64,000 nt of DNA from Azospirillum sp. TSO35-2 (GCF_003116095.1 NZ_LGRA01000013.1:418545-482544), one strand, 5' to 3'. Counted from the stretch's first letter, positions 38,761 through 47,701 are shown. Numbers and translations: made by a program. The notes: generated by a model not told the origin, from the sequence alone.

Positions 38761-40416
38761 TCAATGGATGGGCGGGTCGTTCCAGCGCTGCACCGTGCTG
38801 ATCAGCCGGCCGGAGCCGGTCAGCGTGGCGGAGCCGTCCTGGACCGTGCCGACGATCTTCAGGTCGCCGATGTTGTTGGTGCCGAACTGGCGCTGCGGGT
38901 TGGGGCCGGCGCCGGCCGGCATGAACAGGCCGGTCGGGCCCATCGCTCCGGCGAACTTGGCGTCCTGCATCTGCGCCGCCGCCTCGTTGAACGGCTCGAC
39001 GTTCCAGCTCGCCGGCATCGGGCCGACGCGCACGTCGTCCTCGGTGCCCGGCTTGCCGTCCGGGCCGTTCAGGTAGCCGACCGCCTCGAACTGGGCGGTC
39101 ATCGGCGGGACCGGCCCGCTGTTGCCGCCGATGCGGGCGATGGCGTAGTCGGGCTCCACCCGGACGCTGTCGAGCGTGGCGTAGACGGCGAAACCGTCGG
39201 TCCTGGCGCCGCCCACCGTCAGGCTGCGCGCGCCGGGGGCGGCGTCCGCGGCGGCCGTCGCCTCCACGGTCATGGCGGTCGGGCTGCGCGACAGGATCTT
39301 CGCCGACACGCCCGGGCCGAACGCGATCTCGCCACGGTCGAGCCCGGCGCCCCACAGCGTGATGCGGGCGGTGGTCCCCGCCTTCAGGAAGCTCTGGCTG
39401 GTGCCGAGGATCGCGCTGGCGGTCCCGCCGATCCGCAGGGCGTGCAGGCTGCCGCCGACCTCGTCCTGCTGGGTCAGGAACCAGCGTCCGTCGAGGCGGC
39501 TGCCGTCGCGCGACGCGGCGAACACCTCGCGCACCGGCTTGCCGTCGAGCGTGCCGGTGCCGCGCCACTCATAGCCGGTGTAGACGACCGAACGGCCCTC
39601 TCCGCTCAGCGGCTTGCCGGCGGCGTCGGTCAGCTCGTAGGTGACGCGGTAGCCGTTTTCGGCCTTGGTGACCGTCGCCGTCCCGCCGTAGGAGCCGATC
39701 CCCGGCCGGTGCCCGGCGACCGCCCAGCGGCCGGCGAGGTCGGGCTTGGGCGCCGCCTGCCAATCGGTCCAGGCGTCCGTCTTGAACGGGAATTTCGTCC
39801 CGAGAAGCTGCGGGATCTGGGTGGAGGCGATCTCCCACCATTTGCGGTCGCGGCCCTGGGCGGAATATTCGATGGTCGGCCATTGGCCAAGATGGAAGTT
39901 GACCAGACGCGTCCATTCGTCGGCGTCGCGGCGCTGGAGCCCGACGCGGGCGACGCTGTGGCAGCGTGCGCACATCACCGACAGGTCGCCATCGGTCACC
40001 GGCTCTTCCACCACCGCCGGGCGGCGTTCCAGCACATAGCGGTAGGGGGCGGTTTCCTCCGGCGCCAGACCCTGGCGGTCGGCGAAATAGGCGACCAGGG
40101 TCCGCTGCTCCTCCTCCGACAGCGCGACGCCGTGGAACTGGCGCATGCGGAACAGCGTCATCGTCCAGCCTTCCGGCGTCTTGCGGACATGGTCGATGCG
40201 GTGCAGCGTTCCGTCCGCCTCCTTCTGGTGGCAGGAGGAACAGCGCTCCTGGATCAGCGCCCGGCCATCGGTCGCGCCGCCGCCCGCCGCGAAGGCGTCA
40301 TCGGCGATCGTCATCGCCCCGCCGAACAGCATGGTTCCCGCCAGCGCGCCGAACAGCACGCCGTGCCACTGATCGGCCGGTGCGGTGCCGCCGGAGTCTC
40401 TTCGTCTCGGTCCCAT
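38761..40416 (-). CDS. qhpA: Quinohemoprotein amine dehydrogenase alpha subunit (diheme)
   Basis: 551 residues: signal peptide (about 1-45, ending AFAAGG), diheme cytochrome domain with CSSCH (59-63) and CARCH (149-153), then the beta-sandwich domains of QHNDH alpha. It carries electrons from CTQ in the gamma subunit to periplasmic cytochrome or cupredoxin. I start at ATG 40416, which has GGGGGAG 5 nt upstream; an ATG at 40449 overlapping the qhpG stop (ATGA) would add 11 residues and is a real alternative. Confidence 0.92.
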   Translation of the reverse strand: MGPRRRDSGGTAPADQWHGVLFGALAGTMLFGGAMTIADDAFAAGGGATDGRALIQERCSSCHQKEADGTLHRIDHVRKTPEGWTMTLFRMRQFHGVALSEEEQRTLVAYFADRQGLAPEETAPYRYVLERRPAVVEEPVTDGDLSVMCARCHSVARVGLQRRDADEWTRLVNFHLGQWPTIEYSAQGRDRKWWEIASTQIPQLLGTKFPFKTDAWTDWQAAPKPDLAGRWAVAGHRPGIGSYGGTATVTKAENGYRVTYELTDAAGKPLSGEGRSVVYTGYEWRGTGTLDGKPVREVFAASRDGSRLDGRWFLTQQDEVGGSLHALRIGGTASAILGTSQSFLKAGTTARITLWGAGLDRGEIAFGPGVSAKILSRSPTAMTVEATAAADAAPGARSLTVGGARTDGFAVYATLDSVRVEPDYAIARIGGNSGPVPPMTAQFEAVGYLNGPDGKPGTEDDVRVGPMPASWNVEPFNEAAAQMQDAKFAGAMGPTGLFMPAGAGPNPQRQFGTNNIGDLKIVGTVQDGSATLTGSGRLISTVQRWNDPPIH

Positions 40417-40445
40417 CGATACTCCCCCGTTCTTGGTCGTTGTCG

Positions 40446-41765
40446 TCATGGCGCGAGGTGGGATGTCCCACCGGGCAGAAATCCGTTCCGTGCCAGCCAG
40501 GCGAGCGCCACGGCGACCCGGTCGGGCGGTTGGCCGAGCCGGCGGCCCCATTGCTCCGCCAGGTCGCCGCCCTGGTCCGGGCGCTCCTTCGCCGTCGCCA
40601 GCAGCGGCCACAGCTCGATCCCCTCGACCGCCAGCACGCCGCGCGGCAGGGCCGGCGTGACCAGCACCGGGCGCTCCTCGATCCGGTCGTTCACCACCAC
40701 GGCGCGGCGGCGGATGCCGCGCTCCGGCAAGGGCGGCGGGGCTGGCGGCCAGGCGGCGCGGCGGGACCAGAAGGGGCGGTCCGGCCAGCGTTCCTCGGTG
40801 CGGTAGAACACGTTGCCGGCCGCGGCGGCCTGGGCGAACAGCTCGGTACAGCGCTCCTCGACGAAGCGCTCGACCAGGGGCAGCGCGCTTCGGTCCGTCA
40901 GCAGCGTGTTAACGGCCGCGGCGGCGGCGAAGGCCCAGGCCACCGCGGCGTAGACCCCGTGGCCCGACAGCGGGTCGACGGCGAAGGCGGCGTCGCCAAT
41001 CCGCAGCCGGTCGGCCGACAGGCCCGCCGATCGCCGGATCGCCGTGGCGTCGCGCGCTTCGGCGGCACCGGCCGGCGTGCAGCCGGCGATCCAGTCGGCC
41101 GCCTGCGGCAGGGTCGAGATCGCGGCGGCGTGCCAGGCGGTCAGGTCGGCGCGGGCGGGGATCTCGGTGCCGTCGGTGATGACCTGCACCACCCGCCGGC
41201 CATCGGGCAGGGCGGCCAGCCAGCCCCAGCCGTCGGCGAAGGACAGCGCGGCGCTGCCCGCCGGCCCGGGCCGGCCCTGATAGCTGCGGCTCACCGCCAG
41301 CGAGCGCGGGCCGGTTTCCCGCGCCGGGGCGTTCGGCGCCCGGCGGCCGCGGGCTTCCACCAGGAAGCGGCCGGCCCCCAGCGTCGCACCCTCGTCATCG
41401 ACCGCCCGCCAGCCGTCCCCCATGGGCTCGACGCGGGCCACCGCGGCGTGGATTACCGTGGCGCCGCCGGTCGCGGCGTCGCGCAGGAGCGCGGCGTCGA
41501 GGACGGGGCGGTCGACCAGATGCTCGCCGTTCAGGCCGGTGCGCCGCCCGTTCCAATCGACCGAACGCATCGCCAGCGCGCCGACCGTCGCGACCGCCTC
41601 GGCACAGCCGGCACGGCGAAGGCCTTCCACCGCCCGCACCGACAACCCCTCCACCGCCGGGCGGCGGGCGCAGGACACCAGAGCGACCTCGTGCCCGAGC
41701 GCCGTCAGGCGCCGGGCAAGCACCGCGCCCGCCGGGCCGCCGCCCAGGATCAGCACATCCGCCAT
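40446..41765 (-). CDS. qhpG: FAD-dependent monooxygenase QhpG (CTQ biogenesis)
   Basis: 439 residues. N-terminal FAD Rossmann motif VLILGGGPAGAVLARRL, a second flavin motif near residue 265 (RIGDAAFAVDPLSGHGVYAAVAWA), and the tryptophan-halogenase-like fold. QhpG hydroxylates the gamma-subunit tryptophan (equivalent of Trp43) on the way to CTQ. Here it is the first gene of the operon, 99 bp downstream of the putative QhpR operator, and runs into qhpA. Family assignment rests on the neighbours plus fold motifs. Confidence 0.88.
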   Translation of the reverse strand: MADVLILGGGPAGAVLARRLTALGHEVALVSCARRPAVEGLSVRAVEGLRRAGCAEAVATVGALAMRSVDWNGRRTGLNGEHLVDRPVLDAALLRDAATGGATVIHAAVARVEPMGDGWRAVDDEGATLGAGRFLVEARGRRAPNAPARETGPRSLAVSRSYQGRPGPAGSAALSFADGWGWLAALPDGRRVVQVITDGTEIPARADLTAWHAAAISTLPQAADWIAGCTPAGAAEARDATAIRRSAGLSADRLRIGDAAFAVDPLSGHGVYAAVAWAFAAAAAVNTLLTDRSALPLVERFVEERCTELFAQAAAAGNVFYRTEERWPDRPFWSRRAAWPPAPPPLPERGIRRRAVVVNDRIEERPVLVTPALPRGVLAVEGIELWPLLATAKERPDQGGDLAEQWGRRLGQPPDRVAVALAWLARNGFLPGGTSHLAP

Positions 41766-42504
41766 CCCGTCGCCCTCCGTTCGGATATCCGCGTGGTCGC
41801 CGCACCCGGACCGGGTTTCCCGGTTCCTCTGCGGCTGCCAAGCATCGTGCAGTGACGGTTGGCGTGCGATCTATCCGATTTGCGAAAGCGGCAGGTGATT
41901 CGTCAGATTTTTCTTTAAGCGGCCAAGGAGATCGCTCGATGAAGTCAGACGTCGCGCAAGGGATATTTCTGGGGAGTCCGTGAATATCAATGGCCGATTG
42001 CCCGTGACATATTCATCTGCGGCGGTCTTGGGGATTTTGCTTTACTCGCCACCTGTCTTTTCGAATTACTGGACGACATTGTGAGCCGCAATGATGATTT
42101 GTTCGCTTATCATATTGTTAAGAACCAATGGTAATTATGCGTCGCTCGAACCAGTTTGCCCGTGTGAAAACCGGCAAGAACCCGATGACCGCGTCAAGAC
42201 CTGTCGCCGTGTCAAAAATCTTTCGACTGCCTCGTTTCCCCCTACAGGGGTGGACGCTACTGAGGCTTCTGTTGTCGAAATCGCCCGGTTGCCTTCGCTT
42301 TGAGCGGCGAGTTTTTCTGTAGTGCAGAGAAATGGCTAAAAAACGCTCTTATCCATTATGCGAAATGGCGGAGATCATCCTTCTCTGTGTTTGACTTCTT
42401 TTCCAAAGCGCGGAACATGGTGGCGCCGGCATGACCGGTGCCTGGACATTGCCGCCAAAGCCACACGAACCGGCCGGATTGTGCCGTCCCTGGAGCAAGA
42501 GCGG
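41766..42504. promoter_or_regulatory. Long AT-rich divergent control region between qhpG and qhpR
   Basis: 739 bp without a supported gene. From about 41900 to 42360 base composition falls to roughly half GC, far below the flanks. Visible elements: the 41864-41886 operator, an inverted repeat TGAATAT (41981-41987)/ATATTCA (42009-42015), and a small hairpin CCCCT-ac-AGGGG (42239-42250). It must hold the qhp and qhpR promoters. Because the qhpR start is uncertain, part of the right end could be coding. Confidence 0.6.
41864..41886 (-). promoter_or_regulatory. Putative QhpR operator upstream of the qhp operon
   Basis: The TGCGA-N11-TGCGA block (direct repeats at 41865 and 41881) matches the block at 33314-33336 at 22 of 23 positions. 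It lies 99 bp before the qhpG start and on the qhpG side of the qhpG/qhpR gap. Both copies are followed, on the side away from the gene, by a TTTTTCTTT run (41908-41916; 33355-33363). Confidence 0.75.
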
Positions 42505-43443
42505 ATGGTGGAGCCCAAGATCCTCCAACCGGCGACCGACGTCGCCGACGACGTGTGGGAGCAGGAGCAGGCCTTGGCCGGCTGGACCCAGCATTACCGC
42601 CAGCTGCAGCCCGGGCGCTTCCTCGGGCGGTTGACCGAGGTGGTCGCGCCCGGCATCCGCATCTTCCGGGAGGACACCAACCTTCGCCTGCATCAGCACA
42701 CCGCACCGCCGCCCGACACCTTGGTGGTCGCCGTCTCGGCTTTGGGATCGGCCCCGGCCCGGCTGGACGGCAAGCCGGTCGGCGAGGACGACGTGCTGGT
42801 CCTGCGCGGCGGCACCCTGTGCGAATTCCTGTGCAACGGGCCGATGTCGGTGCTGGCGCTGGCCATCGACGGCTGGCGGGCGGAGCAGCTTCGCGTGAGG
42901 ATGCCGGACCCGGCGGAGGTTCCGACCAGCTCGTTCTCCTACGCCCGCAGCCCCGAACTGCGTATGGTGCTGCAATGCATGCTCGCCGCGACGCCGGATC
43001 TGCTGGAACAGGCCGGCGTCATCCTGCCCCTGCTGGATCACTGCGTGTCGGTGGTCGAGGCCGGCGTCTTGCACGCTGTCCGCCCCGCGGCGGTCGCCCC
43101 GTCGCAGCGGCAGAAGTTCGTCCGTCAGTTCCGTGAGTATGTGGAAGCCTACCCCGAGGAGCGGCTGTCCGTGGCGCAGGTCGCCCAGGCAATCGGGGTG
43201 ACGACGCGCATGCTGGAATACAGCTTCGCCGACGTCATGGGCGTCTCGCCCAAGGATTACCTGAAGATGGTGCGGCTGAACGCGGCGCGGCGGGCGTTGC
43301 GCGTCGCCGACCCGCGGTCGACGACGGTGGCGGAGATCGCCATGGACCACGGCTTCTGGCACCTCGGCCGGTTCTCCGCCTATTATTTCCAGATGTACGG
43401 CGAAAAGCCGTCCGACACCTTGCGGGCAAACGCCTTTCCGTGA
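42505..43443 (+). CDS. qhpR: AraC-family activator of the amine dehydrogenase genes
   Basis: 312 residues from ATG 42505: an N-terminal cupin-like sensing region (about 40-140) and a C-terminal double HTH (about 215-310; LSVAQVAQAIGVTTRMLEYSFADVMGVSPKDYLKMVRLNAARRAL then TTVAEIAMDHGFWHLGRFSAYYFQMYGEKPS). In the qhp system an AraC regulator activates the operon on n-alkylamine exposure. GGAG lies 10 nt before 42505; an in-frame ATG at 42358 would add 49 poorly conserved-looking residues. Divergent from qhpG. Confidence 0.87.
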   Translation: MVEPKILQPATDVADDVWEQEQALAGWTQHYRQLQPGRFLGRLTEVVAPGIRIFREDTNLRLHQHTAPPPDTLVVAVSALGSAPARLDGKPVGEDDVLVLRGGTLCEFLCNGPMSVLALAIDGWRAEQLRVRMPDPAEVPTSSFSYARSPELRMVLQCMLAATPDLLEQAGVILPLLDHCVSVVEAGVLHAVRPAAVAPSQRQKFVRQFREYVEAYPEERLSVAQVAQAIGVTTRMLEYSFADVMGVSPKDYLKMVRLNAARRALRVADPRSTTVAEIAMDHGFWHLGRFSAYYFQMYGEKPSDTLRANAFP

Positions 43444-43548
43444 AAATCTGCCGACGATCAGGCCTGCGTTGTGGGGCGGCGCCGAACGGGCCGCCGATCA
43501 CCACCTCCGGGCGGCCTGTCTCGGCCGCCGAAGGGAAGGACCGGAACG

Positions 43549-44115
43549 ATGACCGACACCGACGACACCCCACCCGCCGCACCGCCACGTCCGGGCATGG
43601 CGCCTCCAGGCATGCCGCTCAACGCCATGGCGATCCTGGACCGTCGGCGGATCGAGGCGGCCTTCGCCAAGGCGCTCTACGACCAGCTCGTGCCCGAGAT
43701 CGGCCGGGAGCGGGCGCGCGCCGTCCTGGCCCGTGCGATCGAGACGATGGCGCGCGAAACCGGCGCCGCCATGGCGGCGGAGGACCGCGCCAGCCACGGG
43801 ACGGCCGACCTCGCCACCTTCCGCGAGCGGCTCGCCCTGTGGACCGCCGGCGACGCCCTGCGGCTGGAGGTGATCGAGAGCACGCCCGACCGGCTGGGCT
43901 TCAACGTCACCCGCTGCCGCTACGCCGAGAGCTATCGCGAGATGGGCGTCCAGGAGATCGGCGACATCCTGTCCTGCAACCGCGACGGCGAGTTCATGTG
44001 CGGCTACCGGCCGGATGCCCGCTTCACCCGCACCCGCACCATCATGCAGGGCGACAGCCACTGCGACTTCCGCTACAGCCTGCCTGAAAGTGGCAGCATG
44101 GAGACGCCTGAATGA
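43549..44115 (+). CDS. L-2-amino-thiazoline-4-carboxylate hydrolase-like protein
   Basis: 188 residues. A Pro-rich N-terminal tail (about 1-25), then the ATC hydrolase family pattern: an amphipathic N-terminal helix (RRIEAAFAKALYDQLVPEIG), LGFNVTRCRYAESYREMG, LSCNRDGEFMCGYRPDARFTRTRTIMQGDSHCDFRY. Family members open the thiazoline ring of ATC (to carbamoyl-cysteine) or act in related amide chemistry. AAGGGAAGGA precedes the ATG 43549. A 4-bp ATGA overlap links it to the following amidohydrolase. Confidence 0.8.
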   Translation: MTDTDDTPPAAPPRPGMAPPGMPLNAMAILDRRRIEAAFAKALYDQLVPEIGRERARAVLARAIETMARETGAAMAAEDRASHGTADLATFRERLALWTAGDALRLEVIESTPDRLGFNVTRCRYAESYREMGVQEIGDILSCNRDGEFMCGYRPDARFTRTRTIMQGDSHCDFRYSLPESGSMETPE

Positions 44116-45338
44116 GCATCCCTCCGAACGTCCGCCTGAACCCGGCCGCCGCGGCGCTGGCGCCGGAGATGCGGCACTGGCGGCACCATCTGCACGCCCA
44201 CCCCGAAACCGCCTTCGAGGAGCATGAGACCGCCGCCTTCGTCGCCGGCACGCTGCGCTCCTTCGGGCTGGAGGTGGAGACGGGGCTGGGCCGCACCGGC
44301 GTGGTCGGCACGCTGAAGGGCCGGCGGCCGGGCAACCGCGCCATCGCGCTGCGCGCCGACATGGATGCCCTGCACATCCACGAGGCGAACGACTTCGCCC
44401 ACCGCTCGGTCAATCCGGGCCGGATGCACGCCTGCGGCCATGACGGCCACACCGCCATGCTGCTGGGCGCCGCCAAGGTCCTCGCCGACGATCCCGACTT
44501 CGCCGGGACGCTGCACGTCATCTTCCAGCCGGCGGAGGAGAACGAGGGCGGCGCCCGCGAGATGATCGCCGACGGGCTGTTCGAGCGGTACCCGGTGGAG
44601 GGTGTCTACGGCATGCACAACTGGCCGGGCCTGCCGCTGGGCCAGGTCGCGTTGCGGCCGGGGCCGATGATGGGCAGCTACGACATCTTCGAGGTGGTGA
44701 TCCACGGCCAGGGCAGCCACGCCGCCATGCCGCACATGGGCCATGATCCGGTCACCGCCGCCGGCCATCTGCTGACCACGCTGCAGACCATTCCCGGCCG
44801 CAGCCTGCACCCGATGGACAGCGCGGTGGTCTCCACCACCTGGATCTTCGGCGGCGACACCTGGAACGTCATCCCGTCCGACGTCACGCTGCGCGGCACC
44901 GTGCGCGCCTTCAAGGACAGCGTCCAGGACGTGGTGGAGGCCCGCCTGCGGGCGTTGGCGGAGCACACCGCCGCCTCCTTCGGCTGCACCGCCAGCGTGC
45001 GCTACGAACGGCGCTACCCGGCGACCGTCAACAGCCCGGCCGAGACCGCGCTGTGCGCCAAGGTGGCCGCCGGCCTGGTGGGGGAGGAGAACATCGACCA
45101 CGACCCGATGCCCTCGATGGGGGCGGAGGATTTCGCCTTCATGCTGAAGGAGCGGCCGGGCTGCTACATCTGGCTCGGCAACGGGCCGACCGACGGCGGC
45201 TGCCTGCTGCACAACCCGGCCTACGACTTCAACGACGCCAACCTCGCCATCGGCGCCAGCTATTGGGTGGCGCTGGCCAAGACCCTGCTGTCGGCGGACG
45301 CGGCGCTGATGAGCGCGTCCAGCCGGCTCAGATCCTAG
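44112..45338 (+). CDS. M20 family amidohydrolase (hippurate/N-acyl amino acid hydrolase type)
   Basis: 408 residues; M20 peptidase fold with metal ligands in MHACGHDGHTAM near residue 105, catalytic Glu pair in FQPAEENEGG, and a dimerisation domain with GSHAAMPHMGHDPV. Homologues cleave N-acyl or N-carbamoyl amino acids. Translationally coupled to the ATC-hydrolase-like gene, which suggests a two-step release of an amino acid such as cysteine from a cyclic or N-acyl precursor (inference). No signal peptide. Confidence 0.88.
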   Translation: MSIPPNVRLNPAAAALAPEMRHWRHHLHAHPETAFEEHETAAFVAGTLRSFGLEVETGLGRTGVVGTLKGRRPGNRAIALRADMDALHIHEANDFAHRSVNPGRMHACGHDGHTAMLLGAAKVLADDPDFAGTLHVIFQPAEENEGGAREMIADGLFERYPVEGVYGMHNWPGLPLGQVALRPGPMMGSYDIFEVVIHGQGSHAAMPHMGHDPVTAAGHLLTTLQTIPGRSLHPMDSAVVSTTWIFGGDTWNVIPSDVTLRGTVRAFKDSVQDVVEARLRALAEHTAASFGCTASVRYERRYPATVNSPAETALCAKVAAGLVGEENIDHDPMPSMGAEDFAFMLKERPGCYIWLGNGPTDGGCLLHNPAYDFNDANLAIGASYWVALAKTLLSADAALMSASSRLRS

Positions 45339-45365
45339 CGGCCTGCGGATGATTGCTCCCGGACG

Positions 45366-46988
45366 TCAGCTGTGCAGTCCGGGGGCTTCGTGGCCGGTGC
45401 GCGCCACGTATTCGGTGTAGCCGCCGCCATACTGGTGGATGCCCTCCGGCGTCAGTTCCAGCACCCGGTTGGACAGCGCGGCCAGGAAATGGCGGTCGTG
45501 CGACACGAACAGCATGGTGCCCTCGTACGCGGCCAGCGCGGTGATCAGCATCTGCTTGGTGTCGAGATCGAGGTGGTTGGTCGGTTCGTCGAGCACCAGG
45601 AAGTTCGGCGGGTTGTAGAGCATGAGCGCCATCACCAGCCGGGCCTTTTCGCCGCCGGACAGGACGCGGCATTTCTTTTCGACGTCGTCGCCGGAGAAGC
45701 CGAAACAGCCGGCCAGCGCCCGCAGCGAGCCCTGGCCGGCCAGCGGGAACGCCCCCTCCAGCGATTCGAACACCGTCCGCTCGCCGTCGAGCAGTTCCAT
45801 CGCGTGCTGGGAGAAATAGCCCATCTTGACGCTGCCGCCGACGGTGACGGTCCCGGTGTCCGGTTCGGTCGAGCCCGCCACCAGCTTCAGCAGCGTCGAC
45901 TTGCCGGCGCCGTTGATGCCCATGACGCACCAGCGCTCCTTGCGGCGGATCGTCAGGTCGAGCCCCTGGTAGATGCTGCGGTCGCCATAGCCCTTGTGCA
46001 CGTTCTTCAGCACCGCGACGTCCTCGCCGGAGCGCGGGGCCGGCGGGAAGTCGAAGGTCACGACCTGGCGGCGCTTGGGCGGTTCGAAGCGCTCGATCTT
46101 GTCCAGCTTCTTCACCCGGCTCTGGACCTGGCTGGCGTGCGAGGCCCGGGCCTTGAAGCGCTCGATGAACTTCAGCTCCTTCGCCAGCATGGCCTGCTGC
46201 CGTTCGAACTGCGCCTGTTGCTGCTGCTCCTTCAACGCCCGCTGCCGCTCGTAGAAGGCATAGTCGCCGGAGTAGCTGGTCAGCGACCCGCCGTCGATCT
46301 CGATGATCTTGGTGACGATGCGGTTCATGAACTCGCGGTCGTGCGAGGTCATCAGCAGGGCGCCTTCGTAGCCCTTCAGGAAGCCTTCCAGCCAGATCAG
46401 GCTTTCGATGTCCAGATGGTTGCTCGGCTCGTCGAGCAGCATGGCGTCGGGCCGCATGAGCAGGATGCGGCCGAGCGCCACGCGCATCTTCCAGCCACCC
46501 GACAGGCCGCCGACGTCGGCGTCCATCATCTCCTGGCTGAAGCTGAGCCCGGCGAGCACCTCGCGCGCCTTGCCCTCCAGCTCATAGCCGCCCAGCTCCT
46601 CGAAGCGCGCCTGCACCTCGCCGTAGCGCTCGATGATCGCGTCCATCTCGTCGAGGCGGTCGGGATCGGCCATCGCCGCTTCGAGGCTGGCCAACTCCTC
46701 CGCCACCGTGCTGACCGGCCCGGCGCCGTTCATCACCTCGGCGACGGCGCTGCGGCCCGCCATCTCGCCGACATCCTGGTTGAAATAGCCGATCGACACC
46801 TGCTTCTCGATCGACACTTGGCCGCCGTCGGGCAGCTCCTCGCCGGTGATCATCCGGAACAGCGTCGTCTTGCCGGCGCCGTTGGGACCGACCAGCCCGA
46901 TCTTCTCGCCCCTGTTCAGTGCCGCAGACGCTTCGAGGAAAAGGATTCGGTGACTGTTCTGCTTGCTGATGTTCTCGAAGCGAATCAT
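45366..46988 (-). CDS. ABC-F ATPase (YbiT-like ribosome-associated type)
   Basis: 540 residues, two ABC domains in tandem without membrane segments: Walker A GPNGAGKTTLF (about 38) and GINGAGKSTLL (about 350), signatures LSGGWKMRVALGR and LSGGEKARLVMAL, Walker B motifs ending LLDEPSNHLD and VLDEPTNHLD. The basic, Gln-rich linker between them (YERQRALKEQQQQAQFERQQ) is the P-site tRNA interaction motif of ABC-F translation factors. Housekeeping type rather than a resistance protein. Convergent with the amidohydrolase gene. Confidence 0.92.
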   Translation of the reverse strand: MIRFENISKQNSHRILFLEASAALNRGEKIGLVGPNGAGKTTLFRMITGEELPDGGQVSIEKQVSIGYFNQDVGEMAGRSAVAEVMNGAGPVSTVAEELASLEAAMADPDRLDEMDAIIERYGEVQARFEELGGYELEGKAREVLAGLSFSQEMMDADVGGLSGGWKMRVALGRILLMRPDAMLLDEPSNHLDIESLIWLEGFLKGYEGALLMTSHDREFMNRIVTKIIEIDGGSLTSYSGDYAFYERQRALKEQQQQAQFERQQAMLAKELKFIERFKARASHASQVQSRVKKLDKIERFEPPKRRQVVTFDFPPAPRSGEDVAVLKNVHKGYGDRSIYQGLDLTIRRKERWCVMGINGAGKSTLLKLVAGSTEPDTGTVTVGGSVKMGYFSQHAMELLDGERTVFESLEGAFPLAGQGSLRALAGCFGFSGDDVEKKCRVLSGGEKARLVMALMLYNPPNFLVLDEPTNHLDLDTKQMLITALAAYEGTMLFVSHDRHFLAALSNRVLELTPEGIHQYGGGYTEYVARTGHEAPGLHS

Positions 46989-47093
46989 GTGCGGACGGGT
47001 TCCCGTGGCGAGGTTCGGCCCCTTATGCCACAGGATGCGCGGCCCGCTGGAGTCCTAATCGCCGGGTCGGCGACGGCATTCTTCGCCGCGTTC

Positions 47094-47591
47094 TCAGTTG
47101 CCGGAATGGACCTCGCCTTCGACCCGCGTCAGCAAGTCGGTGAAGAAGGCCACATCCTCCGGCGTCAGGCCGAGCTTGGCATGGCGGGGCAGGAACTGGG
47201 CCACCGGGCGACCGCTCTCCCGCCCTTGCAACACACCGTTGCGGACCACCAGCGATTCCCGGGCGAGTTCGGCGGCGGTTTCGTGGCAGCGACCGCAACG
47301 CTCCTTGAAACGCGGCTCGGTGCTGGCCTGGGCGAGCAGCATGTCGTACATCGGTTGGACGAGGTCCGGCGGCAGGTGGTGATTCCCCAGGAAGACGAGC
47401 AGGTCGTCCGTGTGATGGCGCCCCTGGAGCCTCCCGTCCTTCACCGTCAGGAATTGCCGCGCCCAGCTGGCCGCGTGGTCGTGGCAGTCCCCGCAAGTCT
47501 GTTCCCAGAACCAGTGAAGGTCGGTCGCCGTGCCCGGCGCGGCGATGAAAAGCAGCGGAACGGCCACCGTCATCGCCATCAGGCGTCTCAT
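47094..47591 (-). CDS. Small periplasmic diheme c-type cytochrome
   Basis: 165 residues: signal peptide (about 1-22, MAMTVAVPLLFIAAPGTA), then two haem-binding motifs, CGDCH near residue 32 and CGRCH near residue 98, each followed by similar helices, suggesting an internal duplication. The pattern HHTDDLLVFLGNHHLPPDLVQPMYDMLL is unusual for class I cytochromes. Possible electron carrier for the neighbouring dehydrogenases; no direct evidence. ATG 47591 has GGAGGGATG upstream. Confidence 0.8.
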   Translation of the reverse strand: MRRLMAMTVAVPLLFIAAPGTATDLHWFWEQTCGDCHDHAASWARQFLTVKDGRLQGRHHTDDLLVFLGNHHLPPDLVQPMYDMLLAQASTEPRFKERCGRCHETAAELARESLVVRNGVLQGRESGRPVAQFLPRHAKLGLTPEDVAFFTDLLTRVEGEVHSGN

Positions 47592-47672
47592 GATGCATCC
47601 CTCCATGCGGTTGCGATGCATCCAGTTTAGCGCGCACGGTGCACGGAGGGGCCGGCGCATGGGGCTAAAGAG

Positions 47673-47701
47673 CGGTGGTGGGACGTCATGTCCCACCACC
47701 G
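47673..47701. terminator. Hairpin downstream of the DUF2892 gene
   Basis: CGGTGGTGGGAC (47673-47684) pairs perfectly with GTCCCACCACCG (47690-47701), 5-nt loop. It lies just after the stop of the reverse-strand DUF2892 gene, with CTCTTTAG following on that strand, so it probably ends that transcript. Confidence 0.65.

Noticed and set aside
40457..40472. GGTGGGA/TCCCACC palindrome resembling the enhancer core
   Set aside because: It lies inside the qhpG coding end and has different spacing; taken as chance.
42091..42303. Small protein gene in the AT-rich qhpG-qhpR gap
   Set aside because: The short open frame has no ribosome-binding site, no recognisable features and is flanked by non-coding sequence.
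47673..47701. A third sigma-54 enhancer dyad (contains GGGAC-N5-GTCCC)
   Set aside because: Arms are in the opposite orientation to the two 51.7-kb dyads, it is a 12-bp stem directly after a stop codon, and no -24/-12 element is near; a terminator is likelier.
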